Below are positions 26,576-38,994 of a stretch of DNA of 64,000 nucleotides, piece by piece. This DNA is from Agroathelia rolfsii (lineage: Eukaryota; Basidiomycota; Agaricomycetes; Amylocorticiales; Amylocorticiaceae). The stretch covers positions 2,294,001 to 2,358,000 of the forward strand of contig JABRWF010000003.1 in the NCBI GenBank assembly GCA_018343915.1, in the 5' to 3' direction. A program made the translations under genes and the position numbers. Each line of letters starts with the position of its first letter. Position 1 is the stretch's first letter. The notes below the pieces were generated by a model. That model was not told the origin of the DNA. It ran no database searches and worked only from the letters and a program-made list of their open reading frames with translations.

Positions 26576-27828
26576 ATGGATGTCTCCGCAATCTTAGCGT
26601 CCCAGGCTGCAAAATAGTATGGAGCTTGACAATTTCTTACTGCACCGTCGCTCAAGCCTGTTATTCTGGCCACAGCGATCATGTTACTGTTCAAAAAGAT
26701 GTGCCCCTGGATGTCGATCCTGGGCTGCTCATGGTCACCGACACAAATGCTATAGACGAGGAGAGCTACAAGTGCGTAGGACCCAGTTTAAAATTTGGGA
26801 AAATACAGCATCGTATTCCATATGGAATTTCACTCCAGCGCTGACCTTTGTTGTCTCTGAAAAAAAAAATTATCCAGAGATAATCTTGAAGAATACCTCC
26901 AATCAACCGCCCGAGACGGCGTCCAGGCACTCATCGGCGCCCTCTTCGGCCTGCCTACAAAATCGTCGCAAGACGGCCCACTCGCGGAGCTTCCACCGCC
27001 CGTGTATGCCATACCACGAGCGAAACCGCTGCCGAAGCCTAAGCCACCGACCAAGTGGGAGCGATTTGCTGCGGCAAAGGGTATCCAAAAGAAGAAGCGG
27101 GAAAAGAAGGAGTGGGATGAGGAGAGGCAGGAGTGGGTCAACAGATGGGGAAGGGATGGCAAGAACAAGCAAAAGGAAGAGCAGTGGATTACAGAGGTGC
27201 CTACGAATGCTGGTGGGTCGTTTTATTCTCTTGATCGTTGGCCCTCGAGTCGTTCCGGAAAATTGATTATTATTATTATTATTATTATTTCTCTCCCTCC
27301 TAGATATCGACTTTGATCCTGTCAAGGCTGCACGGGATCAGCGTAAAGCGCGTGTGTCCAAGAATGAGCGACAACGACTCCAAAACGAAGCTCGTGCGGC
27401 AGCTACTGCTAGTTCAAGGGACACCCGCAAGGGTGAGATCGAGCGCACGCTTGCTACAACTCGGGTCAGCACAGCAAGTATGGGCAAGTTTGACAAGAAG
27501 CTTGACGGCGAGAAGCCATTACGGGGTCTCAAGCGAAAGGTCTGGTTTTCATTTAGCCTTATCTCGTGGCGGCCCTCATTTTGAAATCTCTATCCTTGTC
27601 CAGTTTGCGCCAAATGAGGAATCCGTGGAGAAGGAGACAAAGGCATCGTTGGCACTTGTCTCAAAACTGGGAGACGGCTCCCACAAATCCAAAAAATCCG
27701 AGGGTGGCGGCGACAGCGTCCTCAATGTTCGCAAGGCGATCCGGTTCGAGAGCAAAGGTCGCGGTGGGGTCGCTCTCGCTCGCGATAACACAAAAGGCAA
27801 GGGTGGGAAAAGTGGCAAGAGGCGATGA
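26576..27828 (+). CDS. RRS1: Ribosome biogenesis regulatory protein Rrs1
   Basis: Five exons: 26576-26616, 26676-26771, 26878-27212, 27304-27539 and 27604-27828, giving 310 residues. Key blocks of Rrs1 are the acidic DVPLDVDPGLLMVTD near the N-terminus, KPPTKWERFAAAKGIQKKKR, WVNRWGRDGKN and a basic C-terminus (KGKGGKSGKRR). Rrs1 works with Rpf2 and the 5S RNP in pre-60S assembly in the nucleolus. The first exon codes for only 13 full residues. Intron 3 ends with a (TTA)n microsatellite near 27265-27290. The gene is convergent with the TFIIB gene. Confidence 0.9.
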
Positions 27829-28048
27829 TGTCCTTTTTTCATACATTTTACTCATGCCATTCCCACTTCCCAATACCTATGTCATTTCTGTACCACACAC
27901 ATTTGTCGTCAAACTGTATACCGTGAAAATTGTCCATTGCAAAGGATATTAAATACAACAGTATGGTATATGGCAGGACGTAAATACTGTGACCCCTCCC
28001 CCAAGTTCCTCATCTAACACAATCTTTCCAGTCCCATAAGCGGCATGA

Positions 28049-29284
28049 TCAAGCTTGGCCATTAGGCTTCGGCGGTGGTGGTCCGCCTTCGTCAGGCAAG
28101 CGCGATATATCTGCCTTGCCACTCTTGATCCAATCCTCCTTCACCAACTTCTCCTTTTCCTTGTAGTAATACTTGTACACAAGCCTGATGGTACCTTCGC
28201 TCACACCAGCCACGACACTGATATCCTTGGCCGGCTTCGGGATATTAAGCAAATGACATGTGAAATAAATCGCACCGCCCGCGATCGAGACTGGACTACG
28301 TCCGTCGGCGATACCATGTTCGCGCGCGGCGACAATCACATCGCTACATATACCCTGCACATTCGCAGGCAGATCCAGATGGTTACAGAACCGCACGAGC
28401 AAGTTTTCGGGGCCGGATGAGCCCTGTTGGTGGGTCGTGTTGGCACTCGCACCGGGGGTGAGGTTGAACGCCTGCTCGAGCACTTTGTAGCATTGTCCCA
28501 GAGACTTTTTGCTCACGTGCGAGAGCTGGCAGATTTCGCGGAACGTACGTGGCACGTGCGCCTGGCGGCAGGCGATGAAGATGCATGCAGCGATGACCGC
28601 CTCGGGCGCCTTGCCACGCAGAAGCTTCTCCTCATCGGAGCGCTTGTAGAGCTGCTTGGCGATATCGCCGATCGTCTTGGGCAGAGAGAACTGGTCGCAT
28701 AGGTTCGAGATGTTGCGGAACGCCTCGAGTAAGTTGCGCTCTGCACGCGAATTTTGGGAACGGTTTGCGGCGCGTTGGAGTTCACGCGCAATCCCCGAGT
28801 TGCCATCCCGGAAACCGATGAGTGTGTCGAGTTGTTCCATGCCTTCCATGAGTGGATCGGATGCTGCTCCAACACGCGAGGGGTCGTCTCCCTCGTCGTT
28901 GGCAAAAGTCTACATCAAGGAAAAAGAGACGTCCATGATGAAACCGGGTTCTCGACATTCAGGTAACAATAAAGAAATAAGGGGAAATAAAAATAAAAAT
29001 AAAATAAAAAATAGTCGCAGGATGACAAATAGACATATTAGAGGGGAACAACTTCGTGAGGGTGTACTTACACGCCATTCACTCCGCGTATCTATCACTC
29101 TGTCTCCCAGGACCAGCCCGCATTTGCCACATACTAGGTCTCCGCTGCTGAATTCTTCGACAATATCTGGATTGGGGTCCTTGCACTCGGGACATATAAG
29201 TCTCACGGCAAGATCGGGCCCATATGTCTGTGCAGCCTCCTGGCTAACCGCAGCGGCGAGAGGAAATGGCTGGGAGTAAGCCAT
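28049..29284 (-). CDS. SUA7: General transcription factor TFIIB
   Basis: Two exons, 29284-29072 and 28909-28049, give 357 residues. The N-terminal zinc ribbon shows CPEC (near residue 31) and CGKCG, followed by the B-finger/linker region IDTRSEWRTF. Two cyclin repeats follow: one with AFRNISNLCDQFSLP and FREICQLSHVSKK, the other with LVRFCNHLDLP, SIAGGAIYFTCHLL and the recognition helix region DISVVAGVSEGTIRLVYKYY. TFIIB bridges TBP at the promoter and RNA polymerase II. The intron has an A-rich (AAATA)n segment near 28980-29010. The gene is divergent from the TLS1 homologue, with 421 bases between start codons. Confidence 0.95.
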
Positions 29285-29705
29285 CGATAGAGTCGAATGT
29301 TGAATGTAACGATGTGGAAGAGGATGAAGTGTATGCTGTGTACAATGTCAGGCGCCCGTAACGCAAACTTTTTCGTTTCTTTTGTTCTTGAGCAAGACGA
29401 CTGCTGAAGAAACGGCCTCCGGCCAGCGAGACTCAGAGACCGGATGGAATTTTTCAATTCGATGAGCGTGTGGTATTGGCAACGGGAGACCTAGTAGGCA
29501 ACGGGCGGGCAATCGGGGATGGTGGTGGTCACTGGCCAAAGAGCGACTGGTCTTGGTGGACGTTGTGCCGCCTCGATTATGGGGCAATCACTTATGTCAT
29601 GCAGCATGCCACCACACTGCCACTGCATCGCCACAATACATACGGAAGCAGCCATACCATGAGAACCGTCCGTACCGCAACACTTCAACAATCTCGACAG
29701 TATTC
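29285..29705. promoter_or_regulatory. Divergent promoter region TFIIB / TLS1 homologue
   Basis: This 421-base gap between two start codons contains G-rich repeats (GGTGGTGGTCACTGGCC, 29521-29540). No TATA box was identified on either strand, as is common for constitutive fungal genes. Confidence 0.4.
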
Positions 29706-30904
29706 ATGATAAAGAAAAGAACAAGGCCAACACTCCGTGTGCGCGATCCATCACCAGAGGACAATGCTGAAGAGAATAAAGACCAGGACCAAGAGGAAGG
29801 CACCGAGAAGCTTTCGTAAGTGGCCTTGACATTTGTATTTCACACTGCCTTCATCTTATGCACAGGGCTACAGTGTAGCAGAGTTGATTGAGCTGCGCAA
29901 ACTCAAGAAGAGTAGAGAGGGCATTGATGCTGCAAAGTTGGGAAAAGGAGACGGGAAACGCAAGAAGAAGCGCACACAGTCAGAAGCCGAGAAAGGCGGT
30001 TTGCGTCCTGGTGTTAAGGGTGATGAGAGCGAAGAGTAAGAAGGTTCTTTGCAGTTGTCTGTTTGCTATCTTTTCTTATTCCCACATAGGGATGAGGCCG
30101 AGAAACTTGCTGCAAAAGCACGGCGGGCCGTTCGTCAAAACAACTTCACGCAACAGACAAACGCACTTGACGTGGACAAGCACATGTACAATCGTCTTGG
30201 TCCTGGGCCCAGTTCCACATATTGACATTGCTTTTTTAGGATGGCTTATATCGAAGAAAACCTTAAAATTCGCAGCCGACCACAGGAGCTTGAGGAAGAC
30301 GAGCCAGCTGATCCTCAGGATGAGTTATACCGTCTTGCAGAAAAGTGGAAAGTTGAGAAAAAGGCTGCGGAAGAGGGTAGTGTCACAAACAGTTTGGCCA
30401 TGCTCACAGCAATCCCTGAGGTGGATTTGGGAATGGAGTATGTATAATTATTCTTGTGCACTTGTATGTTCTGACTCAAACATTATCCTCTAGCACTCGA
30501 TTGAAGAATATTGAGGACACCGAAAAAGCTAAGCGGGAGGCGGCTGATCAGCGTAAAGACCGTCTCAAGATCAACAAAGACGAAGAACATCTTGTTGCCA
30601 ATCGCTGTGCGTTTTTTTTTTACTGCATCAAAGCAAGGGCGTGCTTCTTAAAATGCTTGGCTTCAGTCTACCGACCCAACTTGAGACAAAAGTCCGACGC
30701 AGATATCATGCGTGAAGCTAAGCGGGAGGCTATGGGACTTCCGCCCCAAGATGAATCACACAACTATAATAAGCATGACCGAGCGCAAACTTCCACCGAT
30801 GAGATCGTACGTACCTCTGATCGTCAGGGCATTTATGATATGGGGCTTATCCGTCGATTCAACTATAGACCATGGAACGATTTAAGAAGCGGATGCGTAA
30901 ATAG
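29706..30904 (+). CDS. TLS1/C9orf78 (Hep59) family splicing-associated protein
   Basis: Seven exons: 29706-29815, 29874-30035, 30090-30185, 30240-30437, 30494-30606, 30667-30806 and 30869-30904, giving 284 residues. It is highly charged with little hydrophobic core. Family marks are VAELIELRKLKKSREGIDA, DVDKHMMAYIEENLK, the diagnostic MLTAIPEVDLGMDTRLKNIE, NRFYRPNLRQK and a C-terminal MERFKKRMRK. Fission yeast Tls1 and human C9orf78 bind the Brr2 helicase and affect splicing of particular transcripts, so a nuclear spliceosomal role is inferred. The last exon codes for only 11 residues but restores the family's C-terminus. Confidence 0.86.
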
Positions 30905-31640
30905 CATAGCCCCTTTATCTCGGAACAGACCAACCACTAACGCATGGCTATGCTCCTAAGCCGTTGGCAAAAACTAGGAGGGGTGGGTTTGGCTGACATA
31001 TCTGGGTTGCTGCTTAACCCTGATGCGGCCGGAGGTGGATGACAGGAATACGGCGACTGGTCCATGCTGCACGTCCATCGATGGTTGGCTGTTCTGGACA
31101 AGATCATGATGATCAGTACCTACGTGTGCCTCCCGTACGGATACATATTTACCAAGTGTAGTCTATATTATCATATGCTTTACTACCAGCCTGAGTCTGA
31201 TTGTTGGCCAATTAGCCGCGTGCGTATAATTATGTAAACTTAACTGATAATGTGCCTTATCAATCAATTGATTCTTGGGACCCTGTGAGCTTCACTAGTT
31301 CACAGCACCGCCGAGTTGATAATCCTGTAAACTTAGTGGTATCCAACTACTTTCCGGTGTCTAATCGCCGCCAGGGTGGTCTCATAGATATGTATCATGT
31401 ACTCGAATCACAACTCGCTCATGCAGATTTTCTCTGGAAATGCGACCTGCCACCCCAGCGTGGTGAGTTCACGGTTATATCAACCATCAAGACAGGAATC
31501 AGATCCAAGGACGTATTACATGCTCTGTACTCTCAAGAGCCGATCAATGGCTAAACTTGAACTGAGCTGCTCGCCCTTGATGTTATGACATTGGCTGCCC
31601 CTGTTCCTATATGCTCCATGCCAGCAATATAGCCGGGCCT
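30905..31640. other. Intergenic region upstream of first sedolisin gene
   Basis: This 736-base stretch between the TLS1 homologue and the sedolisin TATA box holds short plus-strand ORFs (31252-31554, 31397-31588) that match nothing known. No repeat was found. Confidence 0.4.
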
Positions 31641-31647
31641 TATAAAA
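31641..31647 (+). promoter_or_regulatory. TATA box of sedolisin gene 1
   Basis: TATAAAA lies 107 bases upstream of the ATG, in a GC-rich setting (GGGCCT before, CCCCCG after). Similar boxes stand at comparable distances before the other two sedolisin genes, which supports it and suggests regulated expression. Confidence 0.55.
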
Positions 31648-31747
31648 CCCCCGCTTAAACTTGTCATAAATCTCTCCACTGCGCCTTGTCCACCTTGACT
31701 GTGCGCTGCCGTCATCTGTTGTCGTCAACCCCAGTCCTTCCTCAGAC

Positions 31748-34353
31748 ATGAAGACCGTCGCATTCTCAGTTGTGCTCCTCAACGCTGTCCTCGCCGCACT
31801 CGCTGCGCCCAGAACAGGCAGCAATGACTGCAAGCTCAAGGAGAGCATCGCTCACCCCCAGGGCTGGGTCAAGCAGAGCACACCCGTGCCCGCCGAGCAT
31901 CCCATCACACTCCGCATAGGCCTGCAGCAGTCTAACTTTGCACAGCTGGAGCAACACCTGGTTGAGGTTAGCGACCCAGACCATTGGAGGTATGGCGACC
32001 ATCTGTCCAAGGACGAAGTCGAGGAGCTCGTGACGCCCCACCCTGAGAGTCTGGACGCCGTCGATGCTTGGCTCGCATCGCATGGTATTTCTGATGATCA
32101 AATGGAGCGCTCCCCAGCGAAGGATTGGGTGACTCTGACTGTGCCTGTTGGTCTTGCCGAAATGATGCTTGATACGGTATGCACATTGCCAATGAATACA
32201 TTTTCACTGTTACATTCATGAACTGAAAGGGGATTGTGTCTGGTTTGAATAGAAATATAACATTTGGACGCATGCCGAGAGCGGCGAGTCTATCGTGCGC
32301 ACGACCTACTACGGCCTGCCCGAGAGTGTCTTCTCGCACATTGAGCTCATCCAACCTACGACGCTCTTCGCGCGCACGCAAGCCCACCGCGCGACGACCG
32401 TCTGGGGAACTGGCCTGCCGCACAACCCCTCCGCGGGCTCGTCGCCTGTCACGTCTTCCACTTCGGGTCTGTATGTTGACCCGTCGTGCAACAACACCAT
32501 CACGCCTGAGTGCCTCAAGCAACTCTATAATGCCACGGGCTACACACCTAGTGCAAAGAGCAACGTCTTTGGTATCACTGGTTATCTTGGCCAGTACATC
32601 AACAATGCCGATTTGGAGTCCTTCTACGCGAAGTATGTCCCTGCAGCGGTCAACTCGACGTACAAGACCATCTCCATCAACGGTATGTTTTCATTGGCTT
32701 CTGGGTGCTTAGTGCTTGTTGTGAAACGGTATTCTCGTGAAATTCGTCCATAGGTGGTCAGAACTTACAGAACATTTCTCTGGCGGGTGATGAGGCTAAC
32801 TTGGACAGTCAATATGGTTATGGTATCAGGTAAGCTGTCTAGTGTGCTAGTTCTTCAAGTTTACCAATCGTTAACGCGCATATAATTTACTTAGTTATCC
32901 CACCAAGCGTGTCTTCTTCACCACTGGTGGCTCGCCCCCCTACAACCCTGATCTGATGACCCCTACTGACACTAACGAGCCGTACCAGAAGGCAAGTCTT
33001 ATCTTCTTTTGCTTATATTTAATTCAGATACTGACTAATATGCAATATAGTTCTTGAACTATGCTCTTAAGCAGGATAACCTTCCACAGGTTAGTATTCG
33101 CGAACAATAAGAAGTGCGGTCGAGTGTAATTAAAACCATATAATACTTAGACGATTTCGACCAGTTATGGTGATGACGAGCAGACTGGTGAGAATCTTGA
33201 CTTGTTATTCCATGACACTCGCTAATCTGATATCAAACAGTGCCTGAAAGCTACGCACTTCGTGTTTGCCGCGACTTTGCTCAGCTTGGTAAGTATACAA
33301 AACCTGTATTCATCGGGTGTCGAAGGTAAATGCTAATCATCGCTGTGTATTCGTCAGGCGCTCGTGGTGTATCCGTCATCTTCTCCTCTGGTGACTATGG
33401 TGTCGGTGACGCTGACCCAGATCCCTCGACGACCAAGTGCAAGAGCAACAATGGAAAGAATGAGACTGTGTTCTTGCCCGTCTTCCCCGCGTCCTGCCCC
33501 TAGTGCGTACATTGTCAAGTAACATGACTGAGTAAATAAGACACATTCTGATGCACATGTAACTGAAATGAATAGTGTCACATCCGTTGGTGCCACAATT
33601 GGCATCGCTCCCGAAGTTGCTGTGGACATCCCTGGCATTGGATTCTATTCTGGCGGTGGATTCAGCAACTACGTGAGTTTCCTTCTTTCACGCAACGAAT
33701 TGGTCCTTTTAAATTACATGCTTATTTTGTTTCATATGGTAGTTCGCTCGCCCTTGGTACCAAGAGTCAGCTGTTGATGCTTACCTCTCTAAGCTGCCCA
33801 AGGGTGTCTACAGCGGTCTTTATAACGCTAGCGGCCGTGTAAGTCCCTCGGAGTGTATGTTTTCTTCCCGATAATTTATTCCACTCTCTTATAGGGCTAC
33901 CCCGACGTTGCCGCACAAGGCTGGAACTTCTCGATCTACTACGAGGGCGAGCTGGCGCTCATCGGTGGTACCTCCGCCGCTGCGCCTACCTTTGCCTCTC
34001 TCGTCTCGAACTTGAACGATGCGCGCATTAATGCGCACCAGAAACCGCTCGGGTTTTTGAACCCGCTGCTGTACAGCAAGGGTGTCAACGGCTTAAAGGA
34101 TATCACGTCTGGTAACAACCCAGGCTGCGGTACCGAGGGCTGGAACGCTACCGTTGGTTGGGATCCCGGTGAGTAGAAGCGCTTCTTGATTCTTTTCGTT
34201 TATCTTCTTTTGGAGCTGTGTTGTTATCTTTGTTCTCTTCTGCGAGCGTTTACTTTTTGTGTTGATGGAACTCATGATCATCTCACAGTCACTGGATTGG
34301 GTACGCTCAACTTCGGGAAGATGAAGGATATTGTGCTGAGTCAGGGGTGGTGA
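31748..34353 (+). CDS. Secreted sedolisin (S53) protease, copy 1
   Basis: Twelve exons give 610 residues, starting 31748-32176, 32253-32682, 32754-32829, 32895-32991, 33051-33089 and ending 33895-34168, 34289-34353. A signal peptide ([20 protein letters not shown]) precedes a pro-kumamolisin activation domain ([27 protein letters not shown]). The catalytic domain has the Glu/Asp pair in [10 protein letters not shown], the oxyanion Asp in SSGDYGVGD and the nucleophile Ser in [10 protein letters not shown]. The calcium site is near [11 protein letters not shown] and WDPVTGLG. Sedolisins are acid serine-carboxyl proteases, often tripeptidyl peptidases. The intron after 32991 has a GC donor (AAG|GCAAGT). 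This copy has the most introns of the three paralogues. Confidence 0.92.
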
Positions 34354-34823
34354 TAGCGCTGGTGACTGTGGTCGTGTGTAGTTGGCAACAGTGCTGTGGA
34401 GGTGATGATCTGAACTTTGTCGGTGCCTAACCATATAATTTTGTACACGCGATCAAAATAAATACAAGTGTAACATTTTTTCCATCACTCCATGATGAGT
34501 GCATGCCTAATCGGCGGCTATAGCCTGCGCAACATATCACCAGAATGTTGCCTTCAGTGCGCCAACTGACGTTATGCATCTGCCTCGCAAATGTCCGGTA
34601 TTTCCGCCTGAGAGCATACATGTACTTATCACAATCATGGATCGCTAAATAGCACGCCGGTAAGGGAGATGAACACATGCGTCGTATACGGCTGACCCAT
34701 GTGGCCATTCTATTCTTCTCCATGGCACTGCACTACCGCAGTATTATTATTCACAGGAAGACTGTTATTTGAATTCCCTCCCAACCGATCGATGCTCAGG
34801 CTCCTACTGGTGGGTCCAACTAG

Positions 34824-34830
34824 TATAAAT
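34824..34830 (+). promoter_or_regulatory. TATA box of sedolisin gene 2
   Basis: TATAAAT lies about 105 bases before the ATG, matching the spacing seen upstream of sedolisin copy 1. Confidence 0.5.
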
Positions 34831-34928
34831 TCAACCGCCGTTATGCATGGCGGGCACTAGTGGCCTCCCCTTCTCCCTCTTGATAAGGACCAGGACCAGC
34901 TACGAACCTGAAGACGACAACGACGACG

Positions 34929-37372
34929 ATGAAGAAGTCCATCGGTGGCATCCTCTCCACCGTACTCTTGGTAGCCAGCACCGCCCTCGCAGCCGGTCTC
35001 CCCAATAGGCGCGACGGCTATTCCGTCAAGGAGAGCGTCCCCCACCCGAACGGATGGGTCAAGCATGATGCACGCGTGCCCGGCGACCACCGCATCACGC
35101 TCCGCATCGGTCTACCCCAGAACAATTTTGCCGAGCTCGAGCGGCATCTGAACGAGGTCAGCGATCCGGACCACTGGCGGTATGGTGATCATCTGTCGAA
35201 AGAAGAGGTCGAGGCGCTCGTAGCACCTCATCCTGAGAGCTTGGACGCCGTCAATGCTTGGTTGGCGTCCCATGGGATCTCCATTGATGACATTGAGCGC
35301 TCGCCGGCCAAGGACTGGGCGGTTGTAAAGGTCCCTGTTGCGCTTGCAGAGGCGATGCTCGACACGGTGAGTTGCGATTTGGTTTTTTTTTTTTTTTTTT
35401 TTTTTTTTTCTGCGTGATGATCGAATACATTGATACCCACTAAATCGCAATAGACCTACAGCTTCTACACCCACATCGAGAGCGGTGACTCGCTTGTGCG
35501 CACGACATCTTACAGCCTGCCCGCCTCTGTGTTCGGAAATGTTGACTTCATCCAACCCACGACGATGTTCGCGCGCCCGCGCCCGCAGCGGAGCACGGCA
35601 CTCTTCGCCAAGGGCCCCGCCGTACATGATACCAGTGCAGGCACGATCCAGACTTCGACTGGCGTGCACGTCAATACGTCTTGCAACTCGACGATCACGC
35701 CCGAGTGTCTGAAGCAGCTCTATAATGCCGTGGGATACACCCCCAGTGCGACAAACGGCAATGTGTTCGCTATCACGGGATACTTGGGGCAATACATCAA
35801 TAACGCGGACTTGAATGAGTTCTTTGAGACATATGTGCCTGAGGCAGTCAACTCGACATACAAGACAATTTCTGTCAACGGTTTGTTGAATTCTTACGCC
35901 GTTTAATATATTGTACCAAATCTAACATGTATTAGGCGGAATAAACAGCCAAAACGAGTCGCTCGCGGGCGTCGAAGCGAACTTGGATAGTCAGTATGGC
36001 TATGGCATCACGTATGTCATATATCAGGAGATGTTTAGTATGTGATATACAACGCTGACATGTGTTTACTTAGCTACCCGACTGAGCGATATTTCTACAC
36101 AACGGGCGGCAGACCCCCTTTCATTCCCGAGCCGGGAGATGATGAGAATGACAACGAGCCCTATCTCAAGGTAGATATCGTCCTTAGCACATATGTGAAG
36201 TATCTGAATAAATTGCCCTTCATCGTACAGTGGCTGTCTTATGTCCTCAACCAGACCACCGTTCCCCAGGTATGTCCAATCATATCTTGAAGCAGTGGCA
36301 ATAACCATAACACTTAACCTCACGGATATAAAGACCATCTCGACCAGTTATGCCGATGATGAACAAACTGTACCGTTTTCATACGCACAGCGTGTCTGCT
36401 CTGCCTTCGCTCAGCTCGGTGCACGCGGCGGATCCGTCATGTTCTCTTCCGGTGATGCTGGTGTGGGTGATGGTGATCCTGATCCTGCCACGCAGACCTG
36501 CTTCAGTAACGATGGCAAGAACACGACCAAGTTCATGCCTGGATTCCCTCCTTCGTGCCCTTAGTATGTCCGCTCTCCGGAGTTTACTTATGACTGAGCC
36601 GAACTTGCTTGCTGATTTGAAACAATTTCGTGTTTTATCTTGGCAAACAGTGTAACCGCTGTCGGTGCAACGTTCCTCATTGATCCCGAAGTGGCTGTAT
36701 CAATACCAGACATTGGATTTTACTCTGGCGGAGGCTTTAGCAACTACGTGAGTGTTTTCAAATCATATATATAGTACCTTAGTAGCGTGCTTATTCCAAA
36801 CTACATACATAGTTCGCCCGTCCGGCATACCAAAACACCGATGTGTCCAACTACTTGAGCAAGCTGCCCGCGGGACTTTACAAGGGCTTGTACAATGCTA
36901 GCGGCCGTGTAAGCTTTTCTTTACTATGACACACAACTCTTCTTCCATCTTATTCAACTACTTTTCTTCTTTTTGGACAGGCCTTCCCCGACGTCTCTGC
37001 CCAAGGCTGGAACTTTTCATTCTTCTATCAGGGTGAGGAGGGTCTTGTCGGCGGTACATCTGCCGCAGCGCCCACCTTCTCCTCCTTCGTCTCGCTCCTC
37101 AACGACGCGCGCGTCACCGCAGGCCTGAAGCCGCTCGGGTTCCTTAACCCGCTGCTATATAGCAAGGGTTACAAGGGTTTGAACGACATCACGTCTGGGA
37201 ATAACCCAGGATGCGGCACGGAAGGATTTAACGCTACTGTTGGTTGGGATCCAGGTGAGGATACGATCATATGCTTTCTTTTGAGAATGGCGGGCTGATA
37301 ACAATCAAAACAGTTACCGGTCTGGGCACGCCCAACTTTGAAAAGCTCAAGGCCATCGTTTTAGCCCAATAA
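34929..37372 (+). CDS. Secreted sedolisin (S53) protease, copy 2
   Basis: Ten exons: 34929-35366, 35454-35880, 35936-36011, 36074-36170, 36231-36269, 36334-36563, 36651-36747, 36813-36908, 36981-37254 and 37314-37372, giving 610 residues. The signal peptide is [21 protein letters not shown]. The prodomain has [17 protein letters not shown]. Catalytic residues appear in [10 protein letters not shown] (Glu/Asp), SSGDAGVGD (oxyanion Asp) and [10 protein letters not shown] (Ser). Relative to copy 1, two introns in the middle of the catalytic domain are absent, so exon 36334-36563 is continuous. The intron after 35366 contains a run of about 26 T. Tandem with copy 1 and clearly a close duplicate. 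Confidence 0.92.
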
Positions 37373-38069
37373 AGAGAGTGCATAAGTGAGAAGAGGTATA
37401 TATAGATGCATATGGATGATAGCTGAATATATGTATCCCAAAATTGTACTGTTGACACTGGAATCTCGAAGATACCGTTTGATAGACCAGATCTAAATGA
37501 ACCTGAGAAGTTTCGCTTTTTGATTACCGGACTTATGGCCGTATCTACTGTTGTCTACAATTAACCACAAAGCGCCCTCAGGGTTCTCAGCGCTTGATAA
37601 CTTTAAAACGTAACAGCGGATTGAAAAAAAAAAACAAAAAGTTGAAGCTCGGGGACTCATTTCCTAAAAGAGAAAGTAACCCCCTGTTACTTCACTGGAT
37701 TGTGTGATGCGGCTAGTCAGCCCGGTCAGATTTAACACCATTGGCAATGCACGCTGAGCTATCGTCACAACACCCTCTGGTCGATACTTCTTGGTAAAGA
37801 TGATGGTCTCGGAATAGACAATATCTCAGATCTAGTATTCTGTGGTTGGACGCAGATGAATACAGCAAACAGAAACGTGATTGCTAATCAAGCTACCCCA
37901 CTCGACTTGATGATTTTAATTAACCCAATCACCATGCACCCAAGTCGTGGCGAAGTGCTTGCCAGCCAAAATATATTACAAAACACGTTACCAGATGCAC
38001 ACGCGACTACAGCCTTACCACTGCGTGTTGTCGTGCTGTTTCTCACAGCTTTGATGAATAACTACTACC
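37373..38069. other. Intergenic region between sedolisin copy 2 and helical-domain gene
   Basis: About 700 bases with a short A-run near 37625. A plus-strand ORF (37856-38095) has no recognisable similarity. No promoter motif was identified with confidence. Confidence 0.4.
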
Positions 38070-38973
38070 ATGTCCTGCTCCTCAGGGTCATCTAACGGGT
38101 CCACTCCTGTCTCAGAGCCGCTATATCCATTAACATACGGCAGGTCGACTAAAAAAATACCGACCGAATCGATATCCCCATCACCAGTATTATCATCCAA
38201 GCTCAAGGCGGTGAAGAACGCTATTACAGTCAAAAATACACTCTCAGTTGCTACCTCAGTGATGAAGCTTACCGAACGGCTAGCTCCTTTGATACCTATC
38301 CCAGGGGCAAAGGAGGCGGTATCTATTTTAACAGGCATGCTCGAATACGTGCAGAACATGCAAGCAGATCAGGAGGCATGTCTGAGGCTAGCTACGCGTG
38401 CGGTAGATATTATCGTAGTGATCTTTGAACAAGTAGAAAGCCTGGAGTCATCCGCTCCGACACAGCTATTAAGGAATTTGGATAAATTTATACAGTTTCG
38501 TGTATCTGTATACAACTTGCTCTTTTCCAGTGATACTAATCCGAATGGCCGTATTTATAGGACACTTAATGAAGTCCATGATTTCATGCAAGCTGAGGGT
38601 GCGTATTTTTAGTTCATTTTCTATCTCTTTCTTTATTGCTGGCATTCATACTTGAGGTGTCAATCTACCAGCGAACTCTAAGTGGCATTCGCGTTTCTTC
38701 CGTATCCAATCCCCATCCGTCTCGCAGAAATTGAAACAATACAATGCAATATTTGACGCTGCATGCCATGACTTCGAGGCAAGTTCAAAGTCGAATGAAA
38801 AAAGTCAATAGTATCTAAAATAATTCTACTGGCAGCTGGCAGCATTGATCAATATTCATTATCATGTAGCGCCATTGAATCGCGCAGATCAATCACTAGA
38901 GGATTCAATTTGTGCTATCAAATCAAATTCGACGGCGACTGAGCTGCTACCATATCCTGGTAATATTTCGTAG
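38070..38973 (+). CDS. MLKL/HeLo-like helical-domain protein (gene A)
   Basis: Three exons, 38070-38598, 38672-38778 and 38836 onwards, read 257 residues to a TAG at 38971. A Ser/Pro-rich leader is followed by an amphipathic helical bundle: NTLSVATSVMKLTERLAPL, IPGAKEAVSILTGMLEYV, QEACLRLATRAVDIIVVIFE, NLDKFIQF, RTLNEVHDFMQAEG, KWHSRFF. This order recalls the MLKL N-terminal/HeLo-like bundles that fungi place in front of kinases and NLR-type proteins, where they act in membrane-directed cell death or as adaptors. That link is inferred. The second intron has a GC donor (GAG|GCAAGT). An SH3 exon set starts 22 bases downstream and may belong to the same protein (see next entry). Homologous to gene B at 43343. 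Confidence 0.55.
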
Positions 38974-38994
38974 TTTTCTCTGCTGACATATCAG

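Noticed and set aside
35383..35409. Poly-T tract as a transcription terminator or RNA polymerase III signal
   Set aside because: It lies within an intron of sedolisin copy 2, with no RNA-gene-like sequence beside it; it is best seen as a slipping homopolymer.
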